A DNA stretch of 64,000 bases. Origin: Brevibacterium sp. JSBI002. Lineage in GTDB: Bacteria; Actinomycetota; Actinomycetes; Actinomycetales; Brevibacteriaceae. Where the stretch lies: NCBI RefSeq assembly GCF_026013965.1, contig NZ_CP110341.1, positions 2,790,001-2,854,000 of the forward strand, given 5' to 3'. Positions 37,325 to 47,708 of the stretch are shown here, one piece after another. Position 1 is the first letter of the stretch. Every line of letters starts with the position of its first letter. The notes beneath the pieces are model-generated. The model did no database searches and was not told where the DNA came from. It saw only the letters and a list, made by a program, of their open reading frames with translations. The position numbers and the translations under genes were made by a program.

Positions 37325-37564
37325 GCCCCACATCGCATTCTGATCAGATACTCGTGTTCGAACCGGATCATCTGTCCAAAAGTCGATGAGACGTTTTCGC
37401 GCACCTGCACAGAAGTCGATGAGGCTCCCACCGGTTCTGCCCGCTCAGCTCCCACTGCCCGCGGCCCACCGGCGCATCGGTCACGGGTTCGCCATCGAAG
37501 GGTCGCCTCGGCGACATGGCGTGTTCACCTTGAGGTAACACCCCGTCGTTAGCGTCGAATCATT

Positions 37565-39075
37565 GTGAATGACCAATCGACGACCTACGAGCCCGACGCA
37601 ACCGAGCTTCAGTCGGAAATGAAGCCGGATGCGCGCACCACCGTGGCCGCGAACCAGGCGGCAGAAAGCACCACCGCACCAACCAGCACCACCTCCCCCA
37701 CTCCCCACCGCACCGTTGCGATCATCCCCGCGCGCGGAGGGTCCAAGGGCATCCCACTGAAGAACCTGCAGAAGGTCGCCGGAATCTCCCTGCTCGCCCG
37801 CGCCATCAACGCCGCCCAGGCCAGCCCCAGCATCGACCGTGTCATCGTCTCGACCGACCACGACGGAATCGCAGCCGAAGCCCTGCGCGCCGGCGCCGAG
37901 GTGGCCCACCGCCCCGCCGAGATCGCCGGTGACACCGCCACCAGCGAATCCGCGCTCATCCACACGCTGTCGACCCTCGACGAGGACTTCGACATCACCG
38001 TGTTCATGCAGTGCACCTCCCCCTTCATCGACTCCGCTTCGATCGAGAACGCGGTGCGCACGGTCCGTGCCGACGACGCCGATGTCGTCTTCTCCGCCGT
38101 CGAAGACCATTCCTTCCTGTGGCGCCTCGACGACGACACCCAGGCAGTGGCCGTCGGACACGAAGCCAGCTTCCGGCCGCGCCGCCAGGACCGCGCCAAG
38201 CACTTCAACGAAACCGGTGCGTTCTACGTCATGCGCACCTCCGGCCTCATCGAGCACGAGCACCGCTTCTTCGGCCGCATCGGCATCGAGGAAGTCCCGC
38301 CCGAGCACGCCCGTGAGATCGACGACATGTCCGACCTCACTCTCGTCCGCGCCATCGCAGCATCCCAGACCCAGGAAACCGCGCAGGTCATCGACGTCGA
38401 CGCCCTCGTCACCGATTTCGACGGCGTCCACACCGACGACGGCGCCTACGTCGACGAGGACGGAAACGAACAGGTCCGCGTCCACCGCGGCGACGGCATG
38501 GGCATCTCCCGACTCGTGAAGTCCGGCGTGCCCGTGATGATCCTGTCGAAGGAACGCAACCCCGTCGTCACCCGCCGCGCGGAGAAGCTGCGCGTCGACG
38601 TCGCCCAGGGCATCGACAACAAGGCAAGCATCCTCGACGCGTGGATCACCGCCAACGACCTCGACCCGGCCCGCGTCGCCTACGTCGGCAACGACATCAA
38701 CGACCTCGAGGCCTTCGACGTCGTCGGCTGGCCCATCGCCGTCGCCGACGCCCACCCGCGAGTCCTCGCCGCCGCCCGCGTCATCCTCGACCGGCCCGGC
38801 GGACGGGGTGCGGTGCGTGAGGTCTGCGACCTCATTCCCATCCCCGCCGAGGCGGCCGAACCCCTTCCGAATCCGACCCTGACCTCGCTGCGGTCGCCCA
38901 CCGGACACCCATCGACCTTGGCAGGCCACCAGTCAGGACACCTGGCCGACCACCAGTCGGCGGCCATGTCCGGCCACGCGTCCGCCTTCCCCGACCAGCA
39001 ACCGTCCGTCCCGCGGCACCAGCCGCAGTTCACCAACCGCGCGGAGATTTCGCGTGCCAACCGAAAGCAGGTTTC

Positions 39076-39079
<4 letters not shown>
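37565..39079 (+). CDS. neuA: CMP-nonulosonate synthetase fused to HAD phosphatase
   Basis: The protein has 504 residues. Residues about 48-280 are a CMP-sialic-acid synthetase: TVAIIPARGGSKGIPLKNL is the signature, with MQCTSPFI and FNETGAFYVM. Residues about 285-425 are a KdsC/NeuA-type HAD domain: DALVTDFDGVHTDDG, DGMGISRLVKSGVPVMILSKERN and YVGNDINDLEAF. The HAD part might dephosphorylate a sugar 9-phosphate or be a structural remnant. The C-terminal 65 residues are a Gln/His-rich disordered tail. The start is a GTG at 37565 with no clear ribosome-binding site, so it may be leaderless. It overlaps neuB in ATGA. Confidence 0.88.
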
Positions 39080-39963
<884 letters not shown>

Positions 39964-40007
39964 CCCACAGCAGTCACCCGGTCCGGACCCGAACCTGAGC
40001 GTTGATT

Positions 40008-40040
40008 CGGCGCCATCACCTCACCGAGGTGGTGGCGCCG
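40008..40040 (+). terminator. neuAB terminator hairpin containing the 9-mer motif
   Basis: CGGCGCCATCACCTC pairs with GAGGTGGTGGCGCCG at 14 of 15 positions around a 3-base loop, followed by TTCC. It lies 45 bp past the neuB stop. The loop and right arm include CCGAGGTGG, the motif repeated through the window. Confidence 0.75.
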
Positions 40041-40101
40041 TTCCGCATTCCCTCACCGAGGCAGTTTCATCCGGATCCTTCGCCGAGGCGCCGTTTCGCT
40101 G

Positions 40102-41811
40102 TCAGCGGCGACGTTTGAGGCGGCGGACCCTCCACCAGATTCCGTGCCGAACCTTCTCGGCGAGCACGCGTGCTTCTTCACCGGCAGTGCGGTTGTGCAC
40201 GGCCTCAAGCGCTCGATTGCTTCGCACCGTCTCGTCGGACAGTCGAGCGATCCGTGCGTCCAGCTCCGCAGTTTCGCTGCGCTGGCGTTCGGCCTCGGCC
40301 TGTGCATCGTCACGCTGGGTTTCGAGCGCCTTCATCTTCGTCTCTGCTCGCGCTTCGACCTCACCGATGGCTCGTTTGCGGTCCTGATGGGCCTTGGCGA
40401 GGTCCCGACCGGACCGAACCAGTGCGCGGGTCTGCTGGGCCGCGACCTCGTCGGATTCGGCGATGGCCGCCACATGGAACTCTTCGGCACGGATATCCTC
40501 TGCAGTGCGCAGGCGCTCGTCCCCTGTCCGGCGTTCGGTGCCGTCGGCTCTCCAAGACCCGTCATCGGTCGGAGGACTGGTCGAGCCGGCCCCTGCATGC
40601 GGCCGCGCCGAATCGCTGATACCCGTCCGAGTGCGCGACCGCACCGAGACTCCGACGCCGGCGAGATTCTCCGCAGTGATGTCGGCGAATCGTGCACGGG
40701 TCTCGGCCAGGTCGGCCTGTAGGTCAGCACCGCGCGCATACGCATCTTCAAGTGCCGCGACCATCCTGTCCGCCAGGGCGTCGGCCGCTTGGCTGCGGTC
40801 CCCGTCGGACTCCACAACGTCGGCGTCCACACTCATGCCTTCCTCACCGACGGGCACCACGAACTCCGGATGCCCGATGTCGGCGGCGAAATAGCCGAGC
40901 TTCGCATGCAGATCCACGGAGATCGGAATCGACCCGACCCCGAACGGAATCATCTGCGCATGCCCGCGCCCACCGAGCACATACGGCACGGACGAGAAGA
41001 ACTCGACACCGGAGAAGAACCTGACGTCATGACCGTACAGTCGCACCTCTTCGCCTCCGGCCACCTCGGTGACAAGCCGACGCGAGACCTCCGCATCGTC
41101 CGGGTGGAACGGAGTGCTCAGCACCCTCCACCCCTTTCCCACGAGGATCCGAGCGGCACGCACGGTCGCCTCGTGGATGGTGTCGGCATCGAATCCTGCG
41201 GCGATCTGCCGGGGGTGGACGAGCATCTGAATGGCCACGGTCTTCTGCTTCGGGTCCGGTCGCCGGTCGGCCAGCGGTTCGTACAGGTGGTCAAGAATCG
41301 TCGTCGGGCAGGGCTGGTACGCGATGCGATCCGGTTGGCCCAGAAGCGCGCCGATCGTCGTCATGCTCCCGGTGTTTCGCAGCCCGAAGAACGCCGACTG
41401 ATCGAGCACCTGCCCCACATGGGAGCGCATGAGGTCATCGAACTCGGGTTGTCCGGGGAACCTGTTGTCCCCGAGCGCGTAGACGATGAGGGGCACCTCG
41501 AGTGCGGCGAGCGCCTCGGGCGAGATCTTCCACTGCCACCCGGACAGGCGGTTCGGGTTCGTGTCCTGGAGGAACAGTCCTCCCCCGCCGATCACGACGG
41601 CATCGGCGGTGGCGTTGATCCGGGCCACAGCCGCCTCGTCGACTTCGCGCCGCAGCGCCGCCGCCGAGGCGAACGTGAAGTTCGGCTCCCCACCAATCGT
41701 GCCCGTACCGCCCAGGACCCGGAAGGCATCCCTGACGACCGGGAACAGGGCCTTGTCGCCGAAGTTGCCCCAGGTCGGGATGTCGAAATGGAAGAGTCGC
41801 AGGCTTCTCAT
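40102..41811 (-). CDS. polysaccharide pyruvyl transferase family protein with C-terminal coiled coil
   Basis: The protein has 569 residues. The N-terminal 345 residues fit the pyruvyl-transferase/exopolysaccharide family: FHFDIPTWGNFGDKALFPVV, VIGGGGLFLQDT, LRNTGSMTTIG, and the C-terminal half of the fold with VLGGRGHAQMIPFGVGSIPIS. The family adds ketal-linked pyruvate to surface glycans, or related sugar transfer. The last 150 residues are charged and helical (AHQDRKRAIGEVEARAETKM, DDAQAEAERQRSETAELDARI), a likely coiled coil ending in an Arg-rich WWRVRRLKRRR. It is convergent with neuAB and divergent from the glycosyltransferase cluster. Confidence 0.8.
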   Translation of the reverse strand: MRSLRLFHFDIPTWGNFGDKALFPVVRDAFRVLGGTGTIGGEPNFTFASAAALRREVDEAAVARINATADAVVIGGGGLFLQDTNPNRLSGWQWKISPEALAALEVPLIVYALGDNRFPGQPEFDDLMRSHVGQVLDQSAFFGLRNTGSMTTIGALLGQPDRIAYQPCPTTILDHLYEPLADRRPDPKQKTVAIQMLVHPRQIAAGFDADTIHEATVRAARILVGKGWRVLSTPFHPDDAEVSRRLVTEVAGGEEVRLYGHDVRFFSGVEFFSSVPYVLGGRGHAQMIPFGVGSIPISVDLHAKLGYFAADIGHPEFVVPVGEEGMSVDADVVESDGDRSQAADALADRMVAALEDAYARGADLQADLAETRARFADITAENLAGVGVSVRSRTRTGISDSARPHAGAGSTSPPTDDGSWRADGTERRTGDERLRTAEDIRAEEFHVAAIAESDEVAAQQTRALVRSGRDLAKAHQDRKRAIGEVEARAETKMKALETQRDDAQAEAERQRSETAELDARIARLSDETVRSNRALEAVHNRTAGEEARVLAEKVRHGIWWRVRRLKRRR

Positions 41812-41954
41812 CGGCCAAGACTAGAGGCGGCGGACGAACCCCAGATGAACGTCAGCGAACATTTCCGGACACCTGCGCGCAACTTTCTGTTCTCCTCCCA
41901 CCCCTACGATCGATCGGACGCGTACAGCAACCGAGAAGACCGCGGAAGGACCAC

Positions 41955-42926
41955 ATGCCCAAACCAGTCGTCAGCGTCGTCATCGCGGCGAAGAACGCCG
42001 AGGAGACGATCGGCGGAAGCCTCAAGGGTCTGGTCAACCAGAATTTCGCCGCCAACGAACTCGAGGTCATCGTCGTCAACGACGGTTCGACCGATGACAC
42101 GGCCGGGGTGATCGCCGACTATTCCGATCGGCTCAATCTCATCGAGATCCACAACGCCGAATCGCGCGGGGTCTCCACCGCCCGCAATGCGGCCCTCGAA
42201 GCCTCGACCGGTGCGAACATCACCTACCTCGATGCCGACGACTGGTACGCCCCGGGCCACCTGCGCTCGCTCACCGACGCCATCACCGGACTCGGCGTCG
42301 ACTTCGTGAAGACGAACTACCTCATCGTCAACGGCTTCAACCGGAAGCTGCGCCGCGCACCATGCGCGAAGCACAACACGGCGCTCAACCCACGGGACCA
42401 CATCCTGCCCCACGACGCCTCGACGATGGTCGACTTCCCGGAATGCTGGACGGGCATCTACTCCCGGTCCATGGCCGATCGCGGACTGCTCGAATTCAAC
42501 CCTCTGCTGCGCACCTGTGAGGACCGCCCCTGGACGTGGCGCCACCATCTCGAGGCCGATTCCTTCGCCGTCGTCGACACGGCGGGTCTGTGCTACCGGA
42601 AGGGCAGCACCACCTCGTTGACGGCGATCTTCGACGAGCGCCAGCTCGACTTCATCCCCGCCTTCCGGTCGGTCTTCGCGATGCTCGAGGCGAACCCGGA
42701 GTTCCGCCGCTTCGAACAGAAGGCCGTGCGCAACTTCCTCTCCATCCTCTACTTCCAGATCTTCAACCGGGGATCGTCGATGTCGCGGACCGTGCGCGAA
42801 CAACTCAACCTCGGCGCGGTCAACACCCTGAAGAACATCGACAACGACGTCATCGACCTCGCGCTGACGAACTACGGCGAACGCCGACTGCCCGTGATCG
42901 AACCGATCGTCAGGAGGGCCCGCTGA
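41955..42926 (+). CDS. family 2 glycosyltransferase
   Basis: The protein has 323 residues with the GT-A fold at the N-terminus: VVSVVIAAKNAEETIGGSLKGL, VIVVNDGSTDDTAGVI, SRGVSTARNAALEASTG and the metal-binding YLDADDWYAPG. It transfers a sugar from a nucleotide donor onto a surface-glycan acceptor. The remaining 200 residues have no membrane segment. The stop overlaps the next gene in TGATG, so it is translationally coupled to the polysialyltransferase-like gene. It starts an apparent four-gene operon (41955-46845). Confidence 0.9.
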   Translation: MPKPVVSVVIAAKNAEETIGGSLKGLVNQNFAANELEVIVVNDGSTDDTAGVIADYSDRLNLIEIHNAESRGVSTARNAALEASTGANITYLDADDWYAPGHLRSLTDAITGLGVDFVKTNYLIVNGFNRKLRRAPCAKHNTALNPRDHILPHDASTMVDFPECWTGIYSRSMADRGLLEFNPLLRTCEDRPWTWRHHLEADSFAVVDTAGLCYRKGSTTSLTAIFDERQLDFIPAFRSVFAMLEANPEFRRFEQKAVRNFLSILYFQIFNRGSSMSRTVREQLNLGAVNTLKNIDNDVIDLALTNYGERRLPVIEPIVRRAR

Positions 42927-44380
42927 TGACTCAGATCATCGAGATCTCCACCCAGTACCAGCTCGCGAACATCTCCGCTCTCATCCGCGCGGGCCGCCTC
43001 GGCGAGCCTAATCAGCGGCGGATCCTCGTCGTCGCGAACAATTCCTTCGCCCCCGAACTCACTCCGGCCGCCGATGCCATGCCCGGGTCGACCGGGCTGC
43101 TGGCCGACTTCGATGCGATTGTCGACTGGAACGCCACGATCTGGCCCAACCATCCGAAGGCCTTCGGCATCTCCGGTGAGCGCGCCCCGATCATGGAACG
43201 CGCCCTGCGCCGGGAGTGGGACCTCGCCGATCACGAGGAGCTCGAGCTCATCGTCGAGTCCCTGCCCAGTCATCCCGCCGGAGCGCTCACGCAGATCTTC
43301 GCCACCGCTGATATCAGCGTCCATTCCGATGGGCTGATGAGCTACGGACCGATCCGCAATCCGCTCACACTGCCGCAGTGGCAGCGGCTGAAGTCGATCT
43401 ACTATACGGATCTGCTGCCCGGCATCACCCCACGTCAGCTGGCCGAACACAATCCGGAACGAGTGGTCCTGCCGACCGCCGATCTCGCCGGGGTCATCGA
43501 CGAGATGACCGCCGAGGTGGCCGATGAGCTGGCCAGCGCGCATCTCGATGCCCCCATCGAGGGCAGTGCGCTCGTGCTCGGGCAATACCTCGCCCAGCTC
43601 GACCTCATCACGGCCGAGGAAGAGCTCGATCTGCACTTCCAGATGCTCGATCAGGTCAAAGCCGCGGGTCTGACCACGGTGATCTTCAAACCGCATCCCA
43701 CCTCGGCGCGGACCACGACCGGACCGCTGCGCCGACGCAGCGAGGTACTCGGCCTCGACTTCGTCCTCGCCGATGTTCCCCTGCTAGCCGAGATCGTCGT
43801 CTCCGCCACCCGACCCGAGCTCGTCGTCTCCTGCTTCTCGACCGGGCTTGCGACCGCCAAGGGTCTCTACGGGTGTGCGACCGCTGCCGTCGGGACCACG
43901 AAGCTGCTGGCCGCGCTCGCTCCGTATCAGAACAGCAACCGCATCCCGCTGACCATCGTCGATGCCCTCCACTCGGGTCGGTATGTCCTACCGGGCGACC
44001 TCGCCGAGGCGGTGACGTCGTCCCGTGCGACTGTCGGGTCGGGTGGGGCGTCGCGTGGGACTGTCGGGTCGGGTGCGGCGCGGGACCTCAATCCACTCAT
44101 CGACGCGGTCACGTACTGCATGCAGTCGGACTCCGCCTCGGACCTGCGGCAGAACGCGATCGATTTCCTTTCAGGAGCGGTCGGCGGTCCCGATATGAAG
44201 TACTTCAAGCGCAAACGCCTGACCAAGCTCGATCTGCCGGGACAGCAGGAGATCCCCCTGCACAGGAAGACCCTCAGCATCGCCAAGCAGCGGCTGGTCT
44301 CGAAGGCGAAGCGCACCCAACATGTGCTCAAGGACTACGGCATCACCGTCGATCCATCGAAGCTGAGAAAGAATGGCTGA
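42926..44380 (+). CDS. polysialyltransferase-family protein
   Basis: The protein has 484 residues. The start at 42926 overlaps the preceding stop in TGATG and follows CAGGAGGG. Segments FKPHPTSARTT, ELVVSCFSTGLATAKGL and LPSHPAGALTQIFATADI fit the alpha-2,8-polysialyltransferase family (Pfam A-2_8-polyST), including the HP and S-T motifs used in sialyl transfer. A tandem SRATVGSGGASRGTVGSGAA linker near residue 370 comes from a DNA repeat. It lies downstream of neuAB-type functions and beside a second SPLQ protein, which fits addition of nonulosonic acid to a wall polymer. Acceptor and linkage are unknown. Confidence 0.7.
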   Translation: MTQIIEISTQYQLANISALIRAGRLGEPNQRRILVVANNSFAPELTPAADAMPGSTGLLADFDAIVDWNATIWPNHPKAFGISGERAPIMERALRREWDLADHEELELIVESLPSHPAGALTQIFATADISVHSDGLMSYGPIRNPLTLPQWQRLKSIYYTDLLPGITPRQLAEHNPERVVLPTADLAGVIDEMTAEVADELASAHLDAPIEGSALVLGQYLAQLDLITAEEELDLHFQMLDQVKAAGLTTVIFKPHPTSARTTTGPLRRRSEVLGLDFVLADVPLLAEIVVSATRPELVVSCFSTGLATAKGLYGCATAAVGTTKLLAALAPYQNSNRIPLTIVDALHSGRYVLPGDLAEAVTSSRATVGSGGASRGTVGSGAARDLNPLIDAVTYCMQSDSASDLRQNAIDFLSGAVGGPDMKYFKRKRLTKLDLPGQQEIPLHRKTLSIAKQRLVSKAKRTQHVLKDYGITVDPSKLRKNG

Positions 44381-45488
44381 ATTGCTGATGGCTGAGAAGA
44401 CCAAGGCGAACCCGAAGAAGGCCAAGAAGTCGGGTGACAAGGCCGTCAAGAACGAGGCGGCCAAGAGCGGCGGCGCGAAGAGCGGATCGGGGAAGAAGAG
44501 CACCCGAATGGCCTCGGTGGCCTTCGTCGAATCCCCGCTGCAGTTCCTCTCTGCACTCGAATCCCATGAGCCCACGGAGGATCTGCTCATTCGGGCTCGG
44601 GCGAGCGCGAAGGGGATGACATCCTTCCTCGACGCATTCGACCCGGCCTGGCTGCCGAAGAACGTCCGTCTCGAACGGGACGGGGCCAAACCGGGACTTC
44701 TGCGCAAGCACACCTTCGATCGGATCTACCTCGGCGATGCCTGTTCGGGTGAGGTCCACAAGGCATTGGCCCTGGCGTATCTCGAGCGGCGCATGCCCGA
44801 GGTCGTCATCCTCGACGACGGCCTGGCCACGTATTCGGCGATCGAGATCCTCACCGCCAAGCGCGGCCCGCTCGTCCGCCCCCGACAGAAGCTCAAGGCT
44901 TCGCGCACGGTCATGGCCGCGCACGTCGCCGACCGGCTTCGACACCTCGCCACCGTGGGCAAGCTGCGCTGGCACACGGCGCTGCCGGTGGCGAAACCGC
45001 TGCGCAAGGCGTTCCTCAAGTCCGGCGGCGAGATCACCCGCCACCAGTTCGAACACCTGCAGACTCTGCCCACCGGCGGCAGCCACCCGCGGGACAACCC
45101 GGTCATCGGTTCGTCCCTGGCCGCCGACGGACTCATCGACGCCTTCGCCTACCGGGCGTGGGTCGATGACATCATCGATACTCACGGATCGATCACCTAT
45201 TACCCGCATCGGCGTGAGACCGAGGAGTTCCTCGCCGATCTCGCCCAGGACGAGCGCGTCAGGATCAAACATCTCGGCCTGCCCATCGAGCTGCGTCTGA
45301 TCAACCTGCCGCCGGACTCTACGATCCGCAGCCTGCCGTCGACGGCGGCGGTGTCCCTGGCCGTGCTCAATCCGGACGTGACCATCGATGTCACCGAGAT
45401 CCCCGCGAAGTGGTGGACCGGGGCCTCACCCGATAGTCTGCGAAAGTCCCTCAACGCCCAGTCGGTCAAGGCAGATGACGATTCCTGA
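44373..45488 (+). CDS. GT52-like (lipooligosaccharide sialyltransferase-like) protein
   Basis: The protein has 371 residues. After a 45-residue Lys/Gly/Ser-rich N-terminus, VAFVESPLQFLSALES matches the conserved SPLQ beginning of GT52/polysialyltransferase proteins. Later segments include PEVVILDDGLATYSAIEIL and ITYYPHRRETEEFLADLAQ, with ELRLINLPP. The likely role is transfer of a nonulosonic acid or related sugar from a CMP donor. It overlaps the upstream gene by 8 bp and the downstream one by 14 bp. The assignment rests on short motifs, so confidence is moderate. Confidence 0.6.
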   Translation: MAELLMAEKTKANPKKAKKSGDKAVKNEAAKSGGAKSGSGKKSTRMASVAFVESPLQFLSALESHEPTEDLLIRARASAKGMTSFLDAFDPAWLPKNVRLERDGAKPGLLRKHTFDRIYLGDACSGEVHKALALAYLERRMPEVVILDDGLATYSAIEILTAKRGPLVRPRQKLKASRTVMAAHVADRLRHLATVGKLRWHTALPVAKPLRKAFLKSGGEITRHQFEHLQTLPTGGSHPRDNPVIGSSLAADGLIDAFAYRAWVDDIIDTHGSITYYPHRRETEEFLADLAQDERVRIKHLGLPIELRLINLPPDSTIRSLPSTAAVSLAVLNPDVTIDVTEIPAKWWTGASPDSLRKSLNAQSVKADDDS

Positions 45489-46845
45489 ACCAGGCGATCC
45501 CCACTACAGTGGGCCGATCATGCCGCCGCCTCTCTCCGTCGCGCCGCCACGGCCCTCACACCTGACCGAGCGCACCCGCGCGGACGGTCAGTCGTCGCAG
45601 TCGACCCACCCGGACGGGCCGGTGCTGCCGCCTCGGCGATCGGCTGGGCTGGCTCCTGTCCGCATCCTCTCGGTCTCCGACAGCGAGTCGTATCTCAAAT
45701 GGGCGACGCAGCTGCTGAGCAGTCTGCCGGATGTCGAGGGGCGAGTGTTCCTCGTCGACAATCCGATTCTGCCGACCGATGAGCAGATCGCCAACGCCGT
45801 CGCCGGCACCGATTGGGAACACCGCGAGGTTCCCGTCATCGCGCGAGCCGACCTCGCGCAGGTCATCGCCGATCACTCCCCCGATATCGTCCTCGGCGCC
45901 GCCACCGGCCCGATCGTCGCCCAGGTCTTCCTCACCGCGCACACCCGCACCGACCGGCCGGCGTTGGTCTCGGGACTGCCCGGAATGGGTCTGCCGGCCA
46001 GCGGAAAGGGGATGAATTATCGCAGGCTGATGGACGCGTTCATCGCCCATTCCTCCGCCGAGGTGGCCGCCTACACCCAGGCGAGCGCACGATCGCAGGT
46101 GCCCTGCGAAGTTCTGTTGGCGCGCCTGCCGATGCTGCGTTCGGAAGGCATTCCGCAGCTGCAGAACTCTGGCCCGGAGGCGGTACCTGACACTCTCGTC
46201 TTCGCCCCGCAGGCGAAGGTTCCGGCCGAGCGAGTCGACCGTGAGGCGATCATTGCGGCCCTGGCCGAGTTCGCCGACAGGCACCCGGATTCGACGGCGG
46301 TCATCAAGATGCGGTCGCGTCCCGGTGAGTTCGAGACTCACCACGAACAGCATTCCTACTTCGAGATCCTGGACGACTTCCGCACCCGCCGAGTGCCTGG
46401 AGCGGAACGCATCGAGCTCGGGTATGGTCCCCTCAGCGACTTCCTCGCCGACGGCTCGGCCCTGGTCACTGTGTCCTCGACTGCGGCGCTCGAGTCCATC
46501 GATCGGGGCATTCCGACCCTGCTCATCTCGGATTTCGGCTTCAATGCCGAGCTGCTCAACGAGGTCTTCGAAGGCTCGGGCGCCACCGGCACATTGGCCG
46601 ATGTCGCTGCCGGGTCCATCGGGTTCCCTGACCCGAAATGGCTGGCAGAGAACTACTTCCACGCGCAAGATGGACAGCTGCGCCGAGACCTCGGGCTGTT
46701 GGCCACCCGCGCACAGGCCGGTCAGCTGCCGAATCGTCGGTCCGCACTGTTCAAGCAGAAGCGGATGCTCATTCGAGCCGAACTGCGTACCGTCACACCG
46801 GCGCCCGTCGTCAGCGCCTATCGCAAGCTGCGCCGCACCCGCTGA
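45475..46845 (+). CDS. DUF6716-like putative glycosyltransferase
   Basis: The protein has 456 residues with no metal-binding GT-A motif. Features include VRILSVSDSESYLKWATQLL near residue 62, LGAATGPIVAQVF, VSGLPGMGLPASGKGMNYRRLMDAFIAHS, FAPQAKVPAERVDREAI and YGPLSDFLADGSALVTVSSTAALESIDRGIPTLLISDFGF, which resemble GT-B folds such as UDP-GlcNAc 2-epimerase. It ends the four-gene glycan operon. The start at 45475 overlaps the upstream gene; an ATG at 45520 is the alternative. It could also be a nucleotide-sugar epimerase, but no signature residue confirms that. Confidence 0.6.
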   Translation: MTIPEPGDPHYSGPIMPPPLSVAPPRPSHLTERTRADGQSSQSTHPDGPVLPPRRSAGLAPVRILSVSDSESYLKWATQLLSSLPDVEGRVFLVDNPILPTDEQIANAVAGTDWEHREVPVIARADLAQVIADHSPDIVLGAATGPIVAQVFLTAHTRTDRPALVSGLPGMGLPASGKGMNYRRLMDAFIAHSSAEVAAYTQASARSQVPCEVLLARLPMLRSEGIPQLQNSGPEAVPDTLVFAPQAKVPAERVDREAIIAALAEFADRHPDSTAVIKMRSRPGEFETHHEQHSYFEILDDFRTRRVPGAERIELGYGPLSDFLADGSALVTVSSTAALESIDRGIPTLLISDFGFNAELLNEVFEGSGATGTLADVAAGSIGFPDPKWLAENYFHAQDGQLRRDLGLLATRAQAGQLPNRRSALFKQKRMLIRAELRTVTPAPVVSAYRKLRRTR

Positions 46846-46886
46846 CAGCGCGAAAGCTCGGCCGCACCCGCTGGCAGACTCGCGCC
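46832..46886. repeat. imperfect 28-bp duplication at the end of the glycan operon
   Basis: The gene's last codons and stop, with GCCGCACCCGCTGACAG at 46833, are repeated as GCCGCACCCGCTGGCAG at 46861, in a unit that extends to about 46886. It looks like a local tandem duplication of the operon's end. The 330-bp gap to 47175 otherwise holds the hairpin at 46917-47000. Confidence 0.7.
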
Positions 46887-46916
46887 CGCGCCGATGCAAA
46901 AGACTGATCTTCGAAC

Positions 46917-47006
46917 CTAGGTCGTTATCGGATACGCCCGCTCAAACATAGGTCACTATCAGATACTTCTGGCGCCGGAGACTATCCGATGCTGACCTAG
47001 ATTTTT
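46917..47006 (+). terminator. terminator with nested repeat, end of the glycan operon
   Basis: CTAGGTCGTTATCGGATA at 46917-46934 pairs with 46983-47000 except for a 3-base internal mismatch, and ATTTTT follows directly. The 48-base loop contains ATAGGTCACTATCAGATA, a degenerate direct copy of the left arm. It should terminate the operon ending at 46845. The nested copy resembles the architecture of the 60-nt elements although the sequence differs. Confidence 0.75.
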
Positions 47007-47174
47007 GACCAGCGGCGAGCAGTTGCGGATCGGCGTCCTTAAGTGATCCAAATGGTCACAGAAAACTCAGGCGGACGTGACCATTCATCCCACCCAAGCG
47101 GAGGTCGAGGAGGCGGGCAAGCACCCAAGCCGCCGGAAGAGAGGCAAGCTAGCGGCGCGAGAGGCCGGTGACGC

Positions 47175-47687
47175 TCAATCCCGGTCGTCGGGGACTCGGC
47201 TCGTCTCCTCCATGGGAACGACCACCTCGGTGTCGGGGGCCTGGTCCTTGAACACCCAGGTGCGGTAGGCGTAGAAGCGGAAGATCATCGCCAGTCCGAT
47301 GCCGATGACATTCGTCGAGATGTTGTAGGTGAGCTGGTCGCGCATATCGAGCAGGTACCACGTCACACCGAGGGGGATGACGGTGATGATCATGCCGGCG
47401 AGGTTGACCACGATGAACAGGACGATGCCGCGCATGTTCGAGTTCGTGGTCCGGTCGCCGTAGGTCCAGAGCTTGTTGCCCATCCACACGACGATCATCG
47501 ACAGAATCGTCGAGATGATCTTCGACTTGATCGGGCTGCCCTCGAGGAGGGCTGGGATCGGACCGAACCCGTAGGCCAGAAGGTTCGACAGGCCGACGTC
47601 GACGATATAGCCGAGCCCGCCGACGGTGAGGAACTTGAAGGCTTCCACCGCCAGGCGCCGGAGACGGTCCGAGAATGACTCTTTCAT
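47175..47687 (-). CDS. GtrA-family membrane protein
   Basis: The protein has 170 residues with four membrane helices: FLTVGGLGYIVDVGLSNLLAYGFG, SKIISTILSMIVVWMGNKLWTY, IVLFIVVNLAGMIITVIPLGVTW and ISTNVIGIGLAMIFRFYAYRTWVF. The FRFYAYRTWVF ending is typical. GtrA-type proteins are thought to flip or position polyprenyl-linked sugars for glycosylation of surface polymers. I choose the ATG at 47687; a GTG at 47696 is possible. It is downstream of the GT-C-like membrane gene and, with the GT2 gene, suggests a separate three-gene glycosylation unit. Confidence 0.9.
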   Translation of the reverse strand: MKESFSDRLRRLAVEAFKFLTVGGLGYIVDVGLSNLLAYGFGPIPALLEGSPIKSKIISTILSMIVVWMGNKLWTYGDRTTNSNMRGIVLFIVVNLAGMIITVIPLGVTWYLLDMRDQLTYNISTNVIGIGLAMIFRFYAYRTWVFKDQAPDTEVVVPMEETSRVPDDRD

Positions 47688-47708
47688 AACTGGCACCAGT
47701 CTATGGCC

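Noticed and set aside
35284-37455. 723-codon minus-strand open frame opposite pmt
   Set aside because: It is compositionally biased and overlaps the whole of the certain pmt gene.
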